From: Pseudomonas weihenstephanensis
Lineage (GTDB): Bacteria > Pseudomonadota > Gammaproteobacteria > Pseudomonadales > Pseudomonadaceae
Assembly: GCF_001043055.1 (NCBI RefSeq)
Contig: NZ_JYLF01000003.1
Coordinates: 372,001-436,000, forward strand
Length of the DNA: 64,000 nt
Direction: 5' to 3'
Part shown: positions 25,810-34,409 of the stretch, one piece after another
Layout of the letters: each line of letters begins with the position of its first letter
Position numbering within the stretch: the first letter of the stretch is position 1
Program-made: the position numbers and the translations under genes
Notes under the pieces: model-generated
What the model was told of the DNA's origin: nothing
The model's database searches: none
Seen by the model: only the letters and a program-made list of their open reading frames with translations

Positions 25810-26355
25810 TCAGACTGTGGGCGGTCCCGGATACCCGCAATGGGCCCAGGACTCTGGCCGCTCGTACCAACTCATCATCACCAGTTGCACCAAGGAGGCG
25901 TGGCCCATGCGCAGCAGGCTCAGGCTGCTGTTTTGCCAGCGCTCAAGAAAGTGGCGAACCTGCTCAGGGCTGGCGGTTTCCCAGCGGCCCCAGACGCCAG
26001 TCAACGGACCGCGCGTAACGGGCATGGCTACGACGTCGAATAATTGCCGGGTGAGTGTGAGCAAGGCGGGTGACAGGCGGTTGAGGTTGTCGTCCAGCGT
26101 GTGCAACGTGGCATCGGCAGCGCTGGGCATGAGCGGCGCGGCAGTGCTGGCGGCCAGCATCACCGGGATCAGCGTGCGCAAAAAAGCCAGATCGCTGCTG
26201 CGCAGTACCGCAAAGCCGCGGGCGTTGTCACGGGCGGAGCAGCCTGTGAGGCTGGCGCTCAACCCGGCTGTCGCCAGTAGCGCGCTGGCACACAGCCCCA
26301 CTTTAAGGGCGCCTCGACGTGAGAGCAGCGCGTTTTCAACACGGGGTTCGGGCAT
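25810..26355 (-). CDS. Tat-exported lipoprotein, gluconate dehydrogenase subunit 3-like
   Basis: 181 residues. The N-terminus SRRGALKVGLCASALLA is a twin-arginine signal, and LTGC near residue 40 is a lipobox, so the mature protein (from Cys) is likely a Tat-dependent lipoprotein. The remainder resembles small gamma subunits of periplasmic GMC dehydrogenases, with helical segments and a C-terminal VMMSWYERPESWAHCGYPGPP motif. Lies between the GMC oxidoreductase and the aldehyde dehydrogenase, same strand. Odd point: the GMC protein itself has no evident signal peptide, so either it is carried out as a complex with this subunit or the two act in different compartments. Confidence 0.72.
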   Translation of the reverse strand: MPEPRVENALLSRRGALKVGLCASALLATAGLSASLTGCSARDNARGFAVLRSSDLAFLRTLIPVMLAASTAAPLMPSAADATLHTLDDNLNRLSPALLTLTRQLFDVVAMPVTRGPLTGVWGRWETASPEQVRHFLERWQNSSLSLLRMGHASLVQLVMMSWYERPESWAHCGYPGPPTV

Positions 26356-26367
26356 GGTCGGGCCTCG

Positions 26368-27798
26368 TTAACGAATGAACAGCTTCTGAACCAAACGCCC
26401 CAGCTTTCGTCCATAAGGCGGATAAATGGCCAGTGAGCTGTTCACGCGCTGCTTGGCCAGTACGCCCTTGGCATGGCTGAAGGTCAGAAACCCTTCATGG
26501 CCGTGGTAACGGCCCATACCGGAAGGCCCGACACCACCAAACGGCAGGTCGTCAACGGCCACATGCAGCAAGGTTTCATTGATGCACACGCCACCTGAGT
26601 GGGAGTTTTGCAGCACGCGCTGTTGCTCGGCTTTGTTGTAACCAAAATAGTAGAGCGCTAGCGGTCGCGGCCTCTCAGTGATGTAGGCCAGCGCCTGCGC
26701 CAAGTCGCGGTATGCCACGACGGGCAGCAAGGGGCCAAAAATTTCCTCCTGCATCACCTGCATGTCGTCGTTGACATCCAGTACCAGGCAGTGGGCCATG
26801 CGTCGGCCCTGATCCTGTTCATAAAGAGGGATCAGGCGTGCACCTTTGGCGACGGCGTCTGTTTTGAGATGTTCAAGCCGGGCCAGTTGGCGCTCGTTGA
26901 TGATGGCGGTGTAGTCCGGGTTATCGATCAGCGTCGGGTAGAAGCTGTGCATCACTTGGCGGTAAGCGTCGACAAACCCTTGAACGCGGTTTTCTGGCAC
27001 CAATACGTAGTCCGGGGCGATGCAAGTCTGCCCGGCGTTCAGGCTTTTGCCCCAGGCAATGCGCTGTGCTGCGTCTTTGAGCGGTACATCGGCCGACACG
27101 ATGGCCGCAGATTTACCGCCCAGCTCCAGGGTCACTGGGGTTAGGTGTTCAGCGGCGGCACGCATGACCAATTTGCCGACCTGGGTGGAGCCGGTGAACA
27201 GCAAGTGATCAAACGCCAGCCCGGAGAACGCAACGGCGACATCGGCTTCGCCCAGCACCACCGCCACACTGTCTTCAGGAAAGATGCGCCCCAGTAAATC
27301 TTTGAGCAGACGCCCGGTGGCCGGGGTGAACTCGCTGAGTTTGAGCATCACCCGATTGCCGGCCGCCAACGCACCGATCAATGGGCCCATTGCCAGATAA
27401 AGTGGGTAGTTCCACGGCACGATGATGCCGATCACCCCCAAGGGTTGATACATGACGTGGGCGCTGGCAGGTTGAAACATGAGGTCTACGCTGCGGGCAG
27501 AGGGTTTCATCCAGCGTTTGAGGTGTTTGAGGGTGTAGTCGATGCCATGCAGGCTGGGCATCAGTTCGGCAAATAAGGTCTCATCGGCGCTGCGATGGCT
27601 AAAGTCCTGGCTGATGGCGTCGATTAAGACTTCACGCTCATCACTTAACAGCTGGCGCAGGCTTTTTAGCCATTGCTGACGTTGCTCAAGGGGTGGGTAA
27701 GGATGTGCAGCGTAAGCCTGCCGTTGTTTGTCGAGCAGAAGATGCAGATCACTCAGTAAGTCTGAGGCGTCTTTGGGGTAGGCACTGTCGACAGACAT
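26368..27798 (-). CDS. Aldehyde dehydrogenase (coniferyl-aldehyde dehydrogenase type)
   Basis: NAD(P)-dependent class 3-like aldehyde dehydrogenase of 476 residues. Motifs: PWNYPLYLAMGPLIGALAAGN near 125, TGSTQVGKLV near 205, the general base in LELGGKSAAIV near 230, and the catalytic Cys in NAGQTCIAPDYVLVP near 265. The C-terminal INETLLHVAVDDLPFGGVGPSGMGRYHG is typical of the coniferyl-aldehyde/fatty-aldehyde group. First gene of the minus-strand module with the lipoprotein and GMC genes (12-base gap to the lipoprotein). A divergent TetR gene lies upstream and probably controls it. Coniferyl aldehyde as substrate is only by family name; fatty aldehydes fit equally. Confidence 0.87.
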   Translation of the reverse strand: MSVDSAYPKDASDLLSDLHLLLDKQRQAYAAHPYPPLEQRQQWLKSLRQLLSDEREVLIDAISQDFSHRSADETLFAELMPSLHGIDYTLKHLKRWMKPSARSVDLMFQPASAHVMYQPLGVIGIIVPWNYPLYLAMGPLIGALAAGNRVMLKLSEFTPATGRLLKDLLGRIFPEDSVAVVLGEADVAVAFSGLAFDHLLFTGSTQVGKLVMRAAAEHLTPVTLELGGKSAAIVSADVPLKDAAQRIAWGKSLNAGQTCIAPDYVLVPENRVQGFVDAYRQVMHSFYPTLIDNPDYTAIINERQLARLEHLKTDAVAKGARLIPLYEQDQGRRMAHCLVLDVNDDMQVMQEEIFGPLLPVVAYRDLAQALAYITERPRPLALYYFGYNKAEQQRVLQNSHSGGVCINETLLHVAVDDLPFGGVGPSGMGRYHGHEGFLTFSHAKGVLAKQRVNSSLAIYPPYGRKLGRLVQKLFIR

Positions 27799-27930
27799 GG
27801 GTCGCTCCGAGCTGATTTTTATAGGTGTAATTTTTAAGAGAGCAAGGACGTTTCTAGAGCCTATGCTCTAAGTTGTCAATCAGGGGGCCTGCCCGCCGCG
27901 ATGTTTATCGAACTGAGGTTAGGCCGTAAG

Positions 27931-28632
27931 ATGCCGTCCGTTCTCAAATTAAAGCCCAAGCCTATGGCCACGCGAATAAAAACCAGCCAGCGCATAGTCA
28001 ACAACAGCCTGGAGTTGTTTAACCAGCTGGGCGAGCGCGCTGTCAGCACCAACCACATTGCCGCCCATATGGAGATATCTCCGGGCAATCTGTATTACCA
28101 CTTCCCCAACAAGCAGGCGATCATCTCGGTGTTGTTCAACGAGTATGAAGCGCTGGTGCTGAGTTTTCTGCGCCTTCCCGAAGGGCGTTTACCCACCGTT
28201 GCGGATAAGCATTTTTATTTGCAGCAATTGCTCGATGCCATGTGGCGTTACCGTTTTCTGTACCGCGATATCGAGCATTTGCTGCACAGCGACAGCGAGC
28301 TGGCCACCCGATATCGGCATTTTTCACAGCAATGCTTGAAGCAGGCGCAGGCGATTTATTCAGGGTTTGTCGACGCTGGCATTCTCAACATGACGCCACT
28401 GCAAATCGAATCGGTGACCCTCAATGCCTGGATCATTCTTACCTCGTGGATCGGCTTTTTGTGCACCACCCGTGAGACGAGTGATCAGCTCAGTGAGCAA
28501 GCGATCAAACGGGGTGTTTATCAACTGCTGGTCCTTGAAGCCGGTTTTGTGACCGATCAGGCGCGTGATGCCATTGATGAGTTGATTCAGGAATATTATG
28601 TGCCGCTGGACTTTGCGCTAGACGATCACTAA
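27931..28632 (+). CDS. TetR-family transcriptional regulator
   Basis: 233 residues from the ATG at 27931 (AGG at 7 bases upstream); starts at 27901 or 27964 are also possible. The helix-turn-helix lies at about 15-60: RIVNNSLELFNQLGERAVSTNHIAAHMEISPGNLYYHFPNKQ, given here only as the region. The rest is an all-helical ligand domain. Divergent from the aldehyde dehydrogenase gene, with 130 bases between, so repression of that oxidation module is the natural inference. The gap contains an A/T-rich stretch with TCTAGAGCCTATGCTCTAAG, in which AGAGC and GCTCT form a small palindrome that could be the operator. Confidence 0.85.
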   Translation: MPSVLKLKPKPMATRIKTSQRIVNNSLELFNQLGERAVSTNHIAAHMEISPGNLYYHFPNKQAIISVLFNEYEALVLSFLRLPEGRLPTVADKHFYLQQLLDAMWRYRFLYRDIEHLLHSDSELATRYRHFSQQCLKQAQAIYSGFVDAGILNMTPLQIESVTLNAWIILTSWIGFLCTTRETSDQLSEQAIKRGVYQLLVLEAGFVTDQARDAIDELIQEYYVPLDFALDDH

Positions 28633-28662
28633 CTGCGTTTCACCCCTTCACAGGAGTTCACT

Positions 28663-29517
28663 ATGCCCGTTGCGCAACTGATCAGCCCTCACGCCCTGAA
28701 AGAACGTCAGGCGCAACCCGGCCTGATTATTCTGGACTGCCGCTTTGCCCTGGAAGACCCCGACTATGGCCGTTGCAGCTATGGCGAAGGGCATATCGAA
28801 GGCGCGCAGTATGCAGACCTGGAACGGGACCTGAGCGGCCCGGTGGTCAAAGGCGTGACGGGCCGTCATCCGTTGCCCGATGCGCGGGCATGGGTTGAGC
28901 GCTTGCAGGCGTGGGGCGTCAATGCAGACAGCGACGTGGTGGTGTATGACGACGGACCAGGTGCGTTTGCCGCACGCGCATGGTGGTTGCTTGCCTGGCT
29001 GGGCAAGCGCGACGGTGTGTTTATGCTCGATGGCGGTTTGAAAGCGTGGCATGCGGCCGGTTTCTCGTTGAGCCTGGATGCCGTGACGACGCCGCGCGGC
29101 ACCTTCGAGGGTGCGCCGGATAAACACTTGGTACTGAGTGCCGAGCAGCTGCAAACGCGCCTGGGTGATCCGCAATTGACCTTGATCGATGCGCGCGCGC
29201 TGCCGCGTTTTCGCGGTGACGTTGAGCCGATAGATCCTGTTTCAGGGCATATTCCGGGCGCGCAGTGTGCAGCGTTTGGCGAAAACCTCGACAGCACGGG
29301 GCGTTTTCTACCGGCTGAGCAACTTAAACAACGCTTTGCTGAAAAACTGGCGGGGCGTTCGCCAGATGCACTGGTGGCATATTGCGGTTCCGGGGTAACG
29401 GCGTGCCATAACCTGTTCGCGCTGGCGTTGGCGGGTTATCCACTGGGCAAGCTGTACGCGGGGTCGTGGAGCGAATGGATCAACGATGCGCAACGAGGCG
29501 TTGCTACGGGCGATTAA
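28663..29517 (+). CDS. sseA: Sulfurtransferase (thiosulfate/3-mercaptopyruvate type)
   Basis: Two rhodanese domains in 284 residues; the N-terminal one is inactive-type and the C-terminal one carries the catalytic loop CGSGVTACH near 244. CGSGVT is the form seen in mercaptopyruvate sulfurtransferases. It moves a sulfane sulfur from 3-mercaptopyruvate (or thiosulfate) to cyanide or thiols. AGGAG lies 7 bases upstream of the ATG. Probably its own unit, ending convergent to the AraC regulator gene. Confidence 0.88.
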   Translation: MPVAQLISPHALKERQAQPGLIILDCRFALEDPDYGRCSYGEGHIEGAQYADLERDLSGPVVKGVTGRHPLPDARAWVERLQAWGVNADSDVVVYDDGPGAFAARAWWLLAWLGKRDGVFMLDGGLKAWHAAGFSLSLDAVTTPRGTFEGAPDKHLVLSAEQLQTRLGDPQLTLIDARALPRFRGDVEPIDPVSGHIPGAQCAAFGENLDSTGRFLPAEQLKQRFAEKLAGRSPDALVAYCGSGVTACHNLFALALAGYPLGKLYAGSWSEWINDAQRGVATGD

Positions 29518-29548
29518 GCATGGCGCCGCGGGGTGCCCGTTGCGATCG

Positions 29549-30391
29549 CTACGTCAAATGAGCGTTGTTACGCGCTGCGCGATAGGCCCCCGGGCCAACG
29601 CCATAGACCTTCTTGAATTGCCGGCTCAAGTGGCTTTGATCGGCAAAACCCAACTGGGCGGCGACCTGCACGGGCAAACACCCTTGTTGCAATAACGCTC
29701 TGGCATGAGCGATGCGTTGTTGCATCAGCCAGGTGTGCGGCGGCATGCCAGTGGCCCGTTGAAACACTCGCGCAAAGTGAAACGGCGACAGATTGACTGC
29801 CGCAGCCAGTTCTTCCAGCGACGGCGGCTGTGCCAACCGCGTCTGCAACAACTCTTTGGCTTGATTCACCGCGCGGTGTTCGACACCGGGTTTGGCGGGC
29901 GTGGGTAATCGTGCGTGGCGATGGAGCAAGGCAAACATCCTCTGGCGCCACACCGTTTGTTGTTGCAGCGCTGATTCCGGGCCTTCGAGCAATTGATGTA
30001 ACTGGCACAACCCGCTGAACAGTTCAGGGTCTTGCAGCAAGGTGTCCTTGAACAGGGGCAGGTGTGCGCCGGGCAGTTCCAGTTCGTCCAGCAAGCGGTG
30101 CATTTGCGCGTTATCCGGGTAGAACGCGCGATAACGCCAGCCTGCGTCATGTCCCTTGTGACCGTTATGCACCTCGTCGGGGTTGATCAACACCAGCGTG
30201 CCCGTGGCCGCCAGATGCTCTGCACCGCGATAGCGATAACGCTGGGCGCCCGCCATGATCATGCCGATCACAAAGCCATCATGCACATGCGGCACAAAGC
30301 GGTGTTCGATGTAGCGAGCGGTGAGCAACTCGACGCCCGCCAATGGGGGCGTTTGCCAAAACCGGATGGACTCAACCTGCTCGCTGTCCAT
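29549..30391 (-). CDS. AraC-family transcriptional regulator
   Basis: 280 residues: an N-terminal cupin-like sensing domain (about 1-150, including HRFVPHVHDGFVIGMI and LVLINPDEVHNG, the arrangement of AraC-type ligand pockets) and a C-terminal double helix-turn-helix (LEELAAAVNLSPFHFARVF and VQVAAQLGFADQSHLSRQFKKVYGVGPGAYR). The start at 30391 shares one base with the stop of the YheT-type hydrolase gene (TGATG), so it is translated with it. No target is evident; LysE-type exporters are common targets for this subgroup but none is nearby. Confidence 0.87.
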   Translation of the reverse strand: MDSEQVESIRFWQTPPLAGVELLTARYIEHRFVPHVHDGFVIGMIMAGAQRYRYRGAEHLAATGTLVLINPDEVHNGHKGHDAGWRYRAFYPDNAQMHRLLDELELPGAHLPLFKDTLLQDPELFSGLCQLHQLLEGPESALQQQTVWRQRMFALLHRHARLPTPAKPGVEHRAVNQAKELLQTRLAQPPSLEELAAAVNLSPFHFARVFQRATGMPPHTWLMQQRIAHARALLQQGCLPVQVAAQLGFADQSHLSRQFKKVYGVGPGAYRAARNNAHLT

Positions 30392-31422
30392 CACGCCGAA
30401 CCGCGGCGCAGGGAAGCCAGCCATTGTGGAATGCGCCGCTCAAGATAGTACTGGGGCGTCCTCAGTGAGCCTTCGATGAAACCGACATGCCCGCCCTTGG
30501 CGTGCAGCTCCAGCTCGGTGTCGACCGCCAGCTCGCAGGCGTCGGGAATACTGTGTTTGAACACAAACGGATCGTCTTGGGACTGGATAATCAGTGTCGG
30601 CGTTTGAATGGCCCCCAGAAAATAGCGACTGGAGGCGCGACGGTAGTAATCGTCGACATTCAAATATCCGTTAAGCGGGGCCGTGACGCGGTCGTCGAAC
30701 TCCCAGAACGTGCGCATTTTGCTCAAGGACTTGAGCGTGCCCAGTTCGGCCAGTCTGGCCAGACCTTCCTGTTTGGCATCGTGCTCAAACTGGCGCTGCT
30801 TGTTTTTGACGTACGCCACCATCTCACGCATGAAGTGCGCCTGGTACACCTTGGAAAATCCCAGGCCAATGCGGTCGGCGCACTGGTCGAGGCGAAAGGG
30901 CACCGACACCGCGACGGCGCCTTGCAGCTCACTGCCCGTCCCCGTTTCGCCCAGGTACTTGAGCAGCACGTTGCCCCCCAACGAATAGCCCACGGCATAC
31001 AGCGGTGCCAGCGGGTAACGGGCCCGCAGGTGAGCCACGGCGGCGGCCAGGTCTTCACTGGCGCCGGAATGGTAACTGCGAGGCAGTAAGTTGGGTTCGC
31101 CGGAGCAGCCGCGCCAGTTCAGGGCTACGCTGGCCCAGCCTTGCGCCGCGAGTGCGCGCTGCTGGCCCACGATGTAGTGCGAACCCGAAGAGCCGGTCAG
31201 CCCGTGGAGTAATAGCACCAACGGTGCATAGGCTGACGGGGTGCCGTGCCAATCCAGGTCCAGAAAGTCGCCGTCCTCCAGCCACAGGCGCTCACGCTGA
31301 TGTTCAACGACAGGTTTTGTGCGCCACAACGGTCCCCACAGCGTTTGTAAATGAGGATTGCCCAAGCCCGAAGCAGGGATAAACGGTTGAGCAGGTATGA
31401 CAGGGAAAGCGGTGGCGCGCAC
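30391..31422 (-). CDS. Alpha/beta hydrolase, YheT family
   Basis: 343 residues with the alpha/beta hydrolase fold: HGLTGSSGSHYI (oxyanion region near 73), the nucleophile elbow GYSLGGNVLLKYLGE near 142 with Ser, an acid in IQSQDDPFV near 277, and the His in AKGGHVGFIEG near 308. The N-terminal SGLGNPHLQTLWGPL motif is diagnostic of YheT-like hydrolases. Substrate not known. Forms a two-gene unit with the downstream AraC regulator. It ends the conserved block before the M16 array; its ATG at 31422 lies 1 base from the stop of the last M16 gene. Confidence 0.88.
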   Translation of the reverse strand: MRATAFPVIPAQPFIPASGLGNPHLQTLWGPLWRTKPVVEHQRERLWLEDGDFLDLDWHGTPSAYAPLVLLLHGLTGSSGSHYIVGQQRALAAQGWASVALNWRGCSGEPNLLPRSYHSGASEDLAAAVAHLRARYPLAPLYAVGYSLGGNVLLKYLGETGTGSELQGAVAVSVPFRLDQCADRIGLGFSKVYQAHFMREMVAYVKNKQRQFEHDAKQEGLARLAELGTLKSLSKMRTFWEFDDRVTAPLNGYLNVDDYYRRASSRYFLGAIQTPTLIIQSQDDPFVFKHSIPDACELAVDTELELHAKGGHVGFIEGSLRTPQYYLERRIPQWLASLRRGSA

Positions 31423-32976
31423 TTAGGTTCTCATTGGGTAGCGGGGGAGTGGGGTGTGCTTAAGTTGCCACAACATAGGCCCACGCCCAAGTGTTGTTTG
31501 AGCCCCGAAACTGGCCCAGTTGGTCGAAGTACAGATGCTTTGCGTGCTGTCCTGCGGGCGGGTCCTTTCTGGCAAGGGCAGTTGCTCAGCCTGTGGCCCG
31601 ACTGTCACGCTGACCCAGCCTTCTGTCTTGAAATGGCGGCTCATGGCGCCTCTTATGTGTGCTGGGGTCATGTTTTGAATGGCCTGGGTCTTGTGAGTAA
31701 AGTTCAAGGACTGGTCAAAACGATTGATAATTACCAGCTCATTGCGCAGGCTCGCATTGGTGGCCGTCAGTTGGGGCAGCGCTTTGCGGATGTATTTCTT
31801 GATGTCGTCCAGTTGTTCTTTGCTAGGCCCCTCTTTGATGTATTGGGCAAACAGGGCTTTGATCTGCGCTATGGTCGCCTGGCTGTAATGGGGTGGCAGG
31901 GAAAGATGAATCACCCAAGGGGTTTGGCCCTTGGCGTGATTGATATCGGACAGCACGCCGTAGGTCACACTGTGCAGTTCACGCAATTGTTTATTAAGTA
32001 TCTGGTTGAAGATCACATTGCTGATACGCACGGCCAACGCATCCGGGTGGTGATCGGGCAAGGAGTTATGCCCCATCATCAGCAGAGTCTGGGTGGTGCT
32101 CTCTTGCAGGTGAAGTGTTGTACCGGTGTTTGTGGAGGCAACCAGCGCCCCTGAAACAGGTAGGGCAGGGCCACTTGGCAGGGCATCGGCGAGTGTTTGA
32201 CTGAGCACTTGCGCTTGCTCACGTGACAGATCACCCACAATCACTATTTGTGCATTTGTTGCCGTATAAGCGCGGCGATAAAAAGCCCGAACCTGTGTGG
32301 TATCAATACGCTTCAGGCCGTCGAGGGTGCCATACATGGGGTTTAATAAGGGGTCATCGACATATAACGCCTTATGAACAAGTGCATGCGCCCGCGATTG
32401 CGGGTCTATCTGATCGAGTTTGAGTCGAGTTTCCAGTTCGTGCCTGGCGTGCCGTAAGCCACTCTCGGTAAAGCTTGGCTGTGAGAGCATTTCAGCCAGC
32501 AGAGCCATGGCAGGAAGCCTGATTTCAGGACTGCTCAAAGTACGCAATGTGAAGTGGCTTTGCTCTGTACTAATGCCGTTCTCCACATTCACGCCAAGCT
32601 GATCAAATGCTCTGGCCAGCGCCTGAGCATCCTTTAATGTAGAGCCCTCGTTGAGCATCGACAGTGTCATGGCGGCCAGGCCGGGTGTGTTTCCTTCGTA
32701 GTGACTGCCTGCTGCAAAACTGATGTGGAGGTCGACCATAGGTAAGTCGTGTTTTTCCACAAATAACACTCTGGTGCCCTGCCTGAGTTTCCAGTCCTGG
32801 ATAAGGGGGGCGTGCAGCGTCAGGGCTGGCTCTTTCAGCTCCAGCAGCGAGGCGAGAGGGGTACTGGAGACCGTTTTTTCTGCAGCGTGCGCGTACTCGG
32901 TGACCAGTAATGCAACGCTTAGCCACGCGCTCAGGCAGGCAGGTAAACAGCGTGTGATCAGGTTGGCCTTAATCAT
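31423..32976 (-). CDS. M16 protease homologue, non-catalytic subunit (array copy E)
   Basis: 517 residues with a signal peptide at the N-terminus (MIKANLITRCLPACLSAWLS..., cleavage likely near AHA|AEK). No HxxEH zinc motif: the aligned region reads GLAAMTLSML. It keeps the Arg...Tyr pair of the second domain (LRELHSVTYG), as expected for the partner half of a heterodimeric M16B protease. The ATG overlaps the stop of the catalytic subunit gene by 8 bases (ATGATTAA). The C-terminus (LKHTPLPRYPMRT) is longer than that of the relatives and of different character. Substrate unknown; see the array finding. Confidence 0.8.
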   Translation of the reverse strand: MIKANLITRCLPACLSAWLSVALLVTEYAHAAEKTVSSTPLASLLELKEPALTLHAPLIQDWKLRQGTRVLFVEKHDLPMVDLHISFAAGSHYEGNTPGLAAMTLSMLNEGSTLKDAQALARAFDQLGVNVENGISTEQSHFTLRTLSSPEIRLPAMALLAEMLSQPSFTESGLRHARHELETRLKLDQIDPQSRAHALVHKALYVDDPLLNPMYGTLDGLKRIDTTQVRAFYRRAYTATNAQIVIVGDLSREQAQVLSQTLADALPSGPALPVSGALVASTNTGTTLHLQESTTQTLLMMGHNSLPDHHPDALAVRISNVIFNQILNKQLRELHSVTYGVLSDINHAKGQTPWVIHLSLPPHYSQATIAQIKALFAQYIKEGPSKEQLDDIKKYIRKALPQLTATNASLRNELVIINRFDQSLNFTHKTQAIQNMTPAHIRGAMSRHFKTEGWVSVTVGPQAEQLPLPERTRPQDSTQSICTSTNWASFGAQTTLGRGPMLWQLKHTPLPRYPMRT

Positions 32977-34315
32977 GGGGCACCTCTTCAGGCAATGCAT
33001 AGCTGGTGGTGAGTCGGTCACGGGACAGAAACGTTTGAGCGGTGTGTTGAATGTCCTGCGGGGTGATGGATTTGAAAACATCCAGCCTGGCTTGCTCGTC
33101 CTGCCAGGACAGACCGGCCACTTCCAGTTCACCCATGCGTGACGCCTGATTAAACAGTTCGTCACGGTCAAATACGCGCCGCGCAATGATTCGCGTGCGT
33201 GCACGCTCAAGGTCTTCAAGCGCGGGCGGATTTTTTTTCAAGGTGTCGATAATGCCAATAATCCGTTCCTTGACCGCCTCCAGCGACTTTGCCTTTTCCA
33301 TATCAGGCATCGCGCTGATGTTGAACAACTCATCACCCCGGCTGATGGCGTTGTAATGGGTGGTTATCGCCGTCACGAGGCCTTCACTGCGCCATAACTG
33401 GCTCTTGAGCAACGAGCTGTCCCCTCCTGCGAGCATCTCGCTGAGCAGTTCCAGTGCTGGGGCAATATGGGGTGCGGTCTGAGTGTTCTGGCTGGGAACG
33501 TTGAATGCCATGTACAACATCGCGGGTTGGTGAGCGATGTATTGCGTGATGCTGCGTTCACCCGGCGCAGCCAGTTCGCGCGCCACTGTGCGTACGGGTA
33601 ACGCTCTTCGCGGGATAGGGCCGAAATAGCGGTCGGCCAGTGCTTTGACCTGCTCTGCCTGCACATCACCGGCAACGACCAGGATGGCGTTATTGGGTGC
33701 ATACCATTGTTGGTACCAGCGCTTTAAATCGTCGATGTGCAAACGTTCTAGATCATGCAGCCATCCGATGATCGGGCTTCCTTGCGGGCTGGCCGGGTGG
33801 GCGAGGCGATGGAGCAGTTCTCTAGCCCGTTGCACGGGGTTGTTATCAACAACTTCGCTGCGTTCGCTTTTTATGACCTCACGCTCTCCCATCCATTGGG
33901 CCTGCGTCAGGTGTGATGTGCTCATTTGGTCAGCCAGCATTTCAAAGCTCACGGCCAGTGCGTGCGGTGGAGTCGTTTGAAAGTACAGCGTCGCGTCATG
34001 TTCTGTGGTTGCGTTCTCACTGCCACCCAGGTGTTGCAGGATCTGGTCTGATTCGCCCGGGCAGAGCTTGCTGCTGCCATTGAACTGCATATGTTCAACA
34101 GCATGAGCCAGGCCGGATTTCCCGGGTTCCTCCTGATTTGAACCGCTGCGGTACCACAAGTGGGTATGTACAAGGCTGGCCCGGTGGTCTTGGTGGACGA
34201 TGAGTTTGAGGCCGTTATCGAGTATGAATTCATGCGTGGAAGGCGCGCGCGTGGCGCACGCTAACAGCGGTTGCAATGCAATGCCGAGCACCAGCCCGGC
34301 GATGAGTCGTTTCAT
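32969..34315 (-). CDS. M16 zinc metalloprotease, catalytic subunit (array copy D)
   Basis: 448 residues, beginning with a signal sequence MKRLIAGLVLGIALQPLLAC; LLAC at 17-20 could be a lipobox, so a lipoprotein is possible. The inverted zinc motif is His71-Ala-Val-Glu74-His75 and the third ligand Glu lies in EREVIKSERSEVVDN near 150. The Arg...Tyr substrate pair is not seen in the second domain, which is typical of the catalytic half of a heterodimer. Paired with the overlapping non-catalytic gene downstream. A hairpin-containing spacer precedes it. Presumably acts in the periplasm on peptides. Confidence 0.84.
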   Translation of the reverse strand: MKRLIAGLVLGIALQPLLACATRAPSTHEFILDNGLKLIVHQDHRASLVHTHLWYRSGSNQEEPGKSGLAHAVEHMQFNGSSKLCPGESDQILQHLGGSENATTEHDATLYFQTTPPHALAVSFEMLADQMSTSHLTQAQWMGEREVIKSERSEVVDNNPVQRARELLHRLAHPASPQGSPIIGWLHDLERLHIDDLKRWYQQWYAPNNAILVVAGDVQAEQVKALADRYFGPIPRRALPVRTVARELAAPGERSITQYIAHQPAMLYMAFNVPSQNTQTAPHIAPALELLSEMLAGGDSSLLKSQLWRSEGLVTAITTHYNAISRGDELFNISAMPDMEKAKSLEAVKERIIGIIDTLKKNPPALEDLERARTRIIARRVFDRDELFNQASRMGELEVAGLSWQDEQARLDVFKSITPQDIQHTAQTFLSRDRLTTSYALPEEVPHD

Positions 34316-34324
34316 GGTGAGTGT

Positions 34325-34409
34325 CCTGACGGTTGAGCGTCAGGACAGGTTGAGTCAAACACGTGTAGCAGATGCGTTACATAAGTACGCAATAACAGGT
34401 CAAGGGCCC
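34325..34409 (-). other. Spacer with stem-loop upstream of array copy D
   Basis: TGTCCTGAC and GTCAGGACA (about 34321-34346) form a 9-bp stem, followed by GGTTGAGTCA and a GCGTTACATAAGTACGC stretch. A matching layout lies upstream of copy B (37200-37282), so the spacer seems to have been duplicated along with the gene pair. It may hold a promoter or mark the end of the preceding transcript. Confidence 0.45.
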
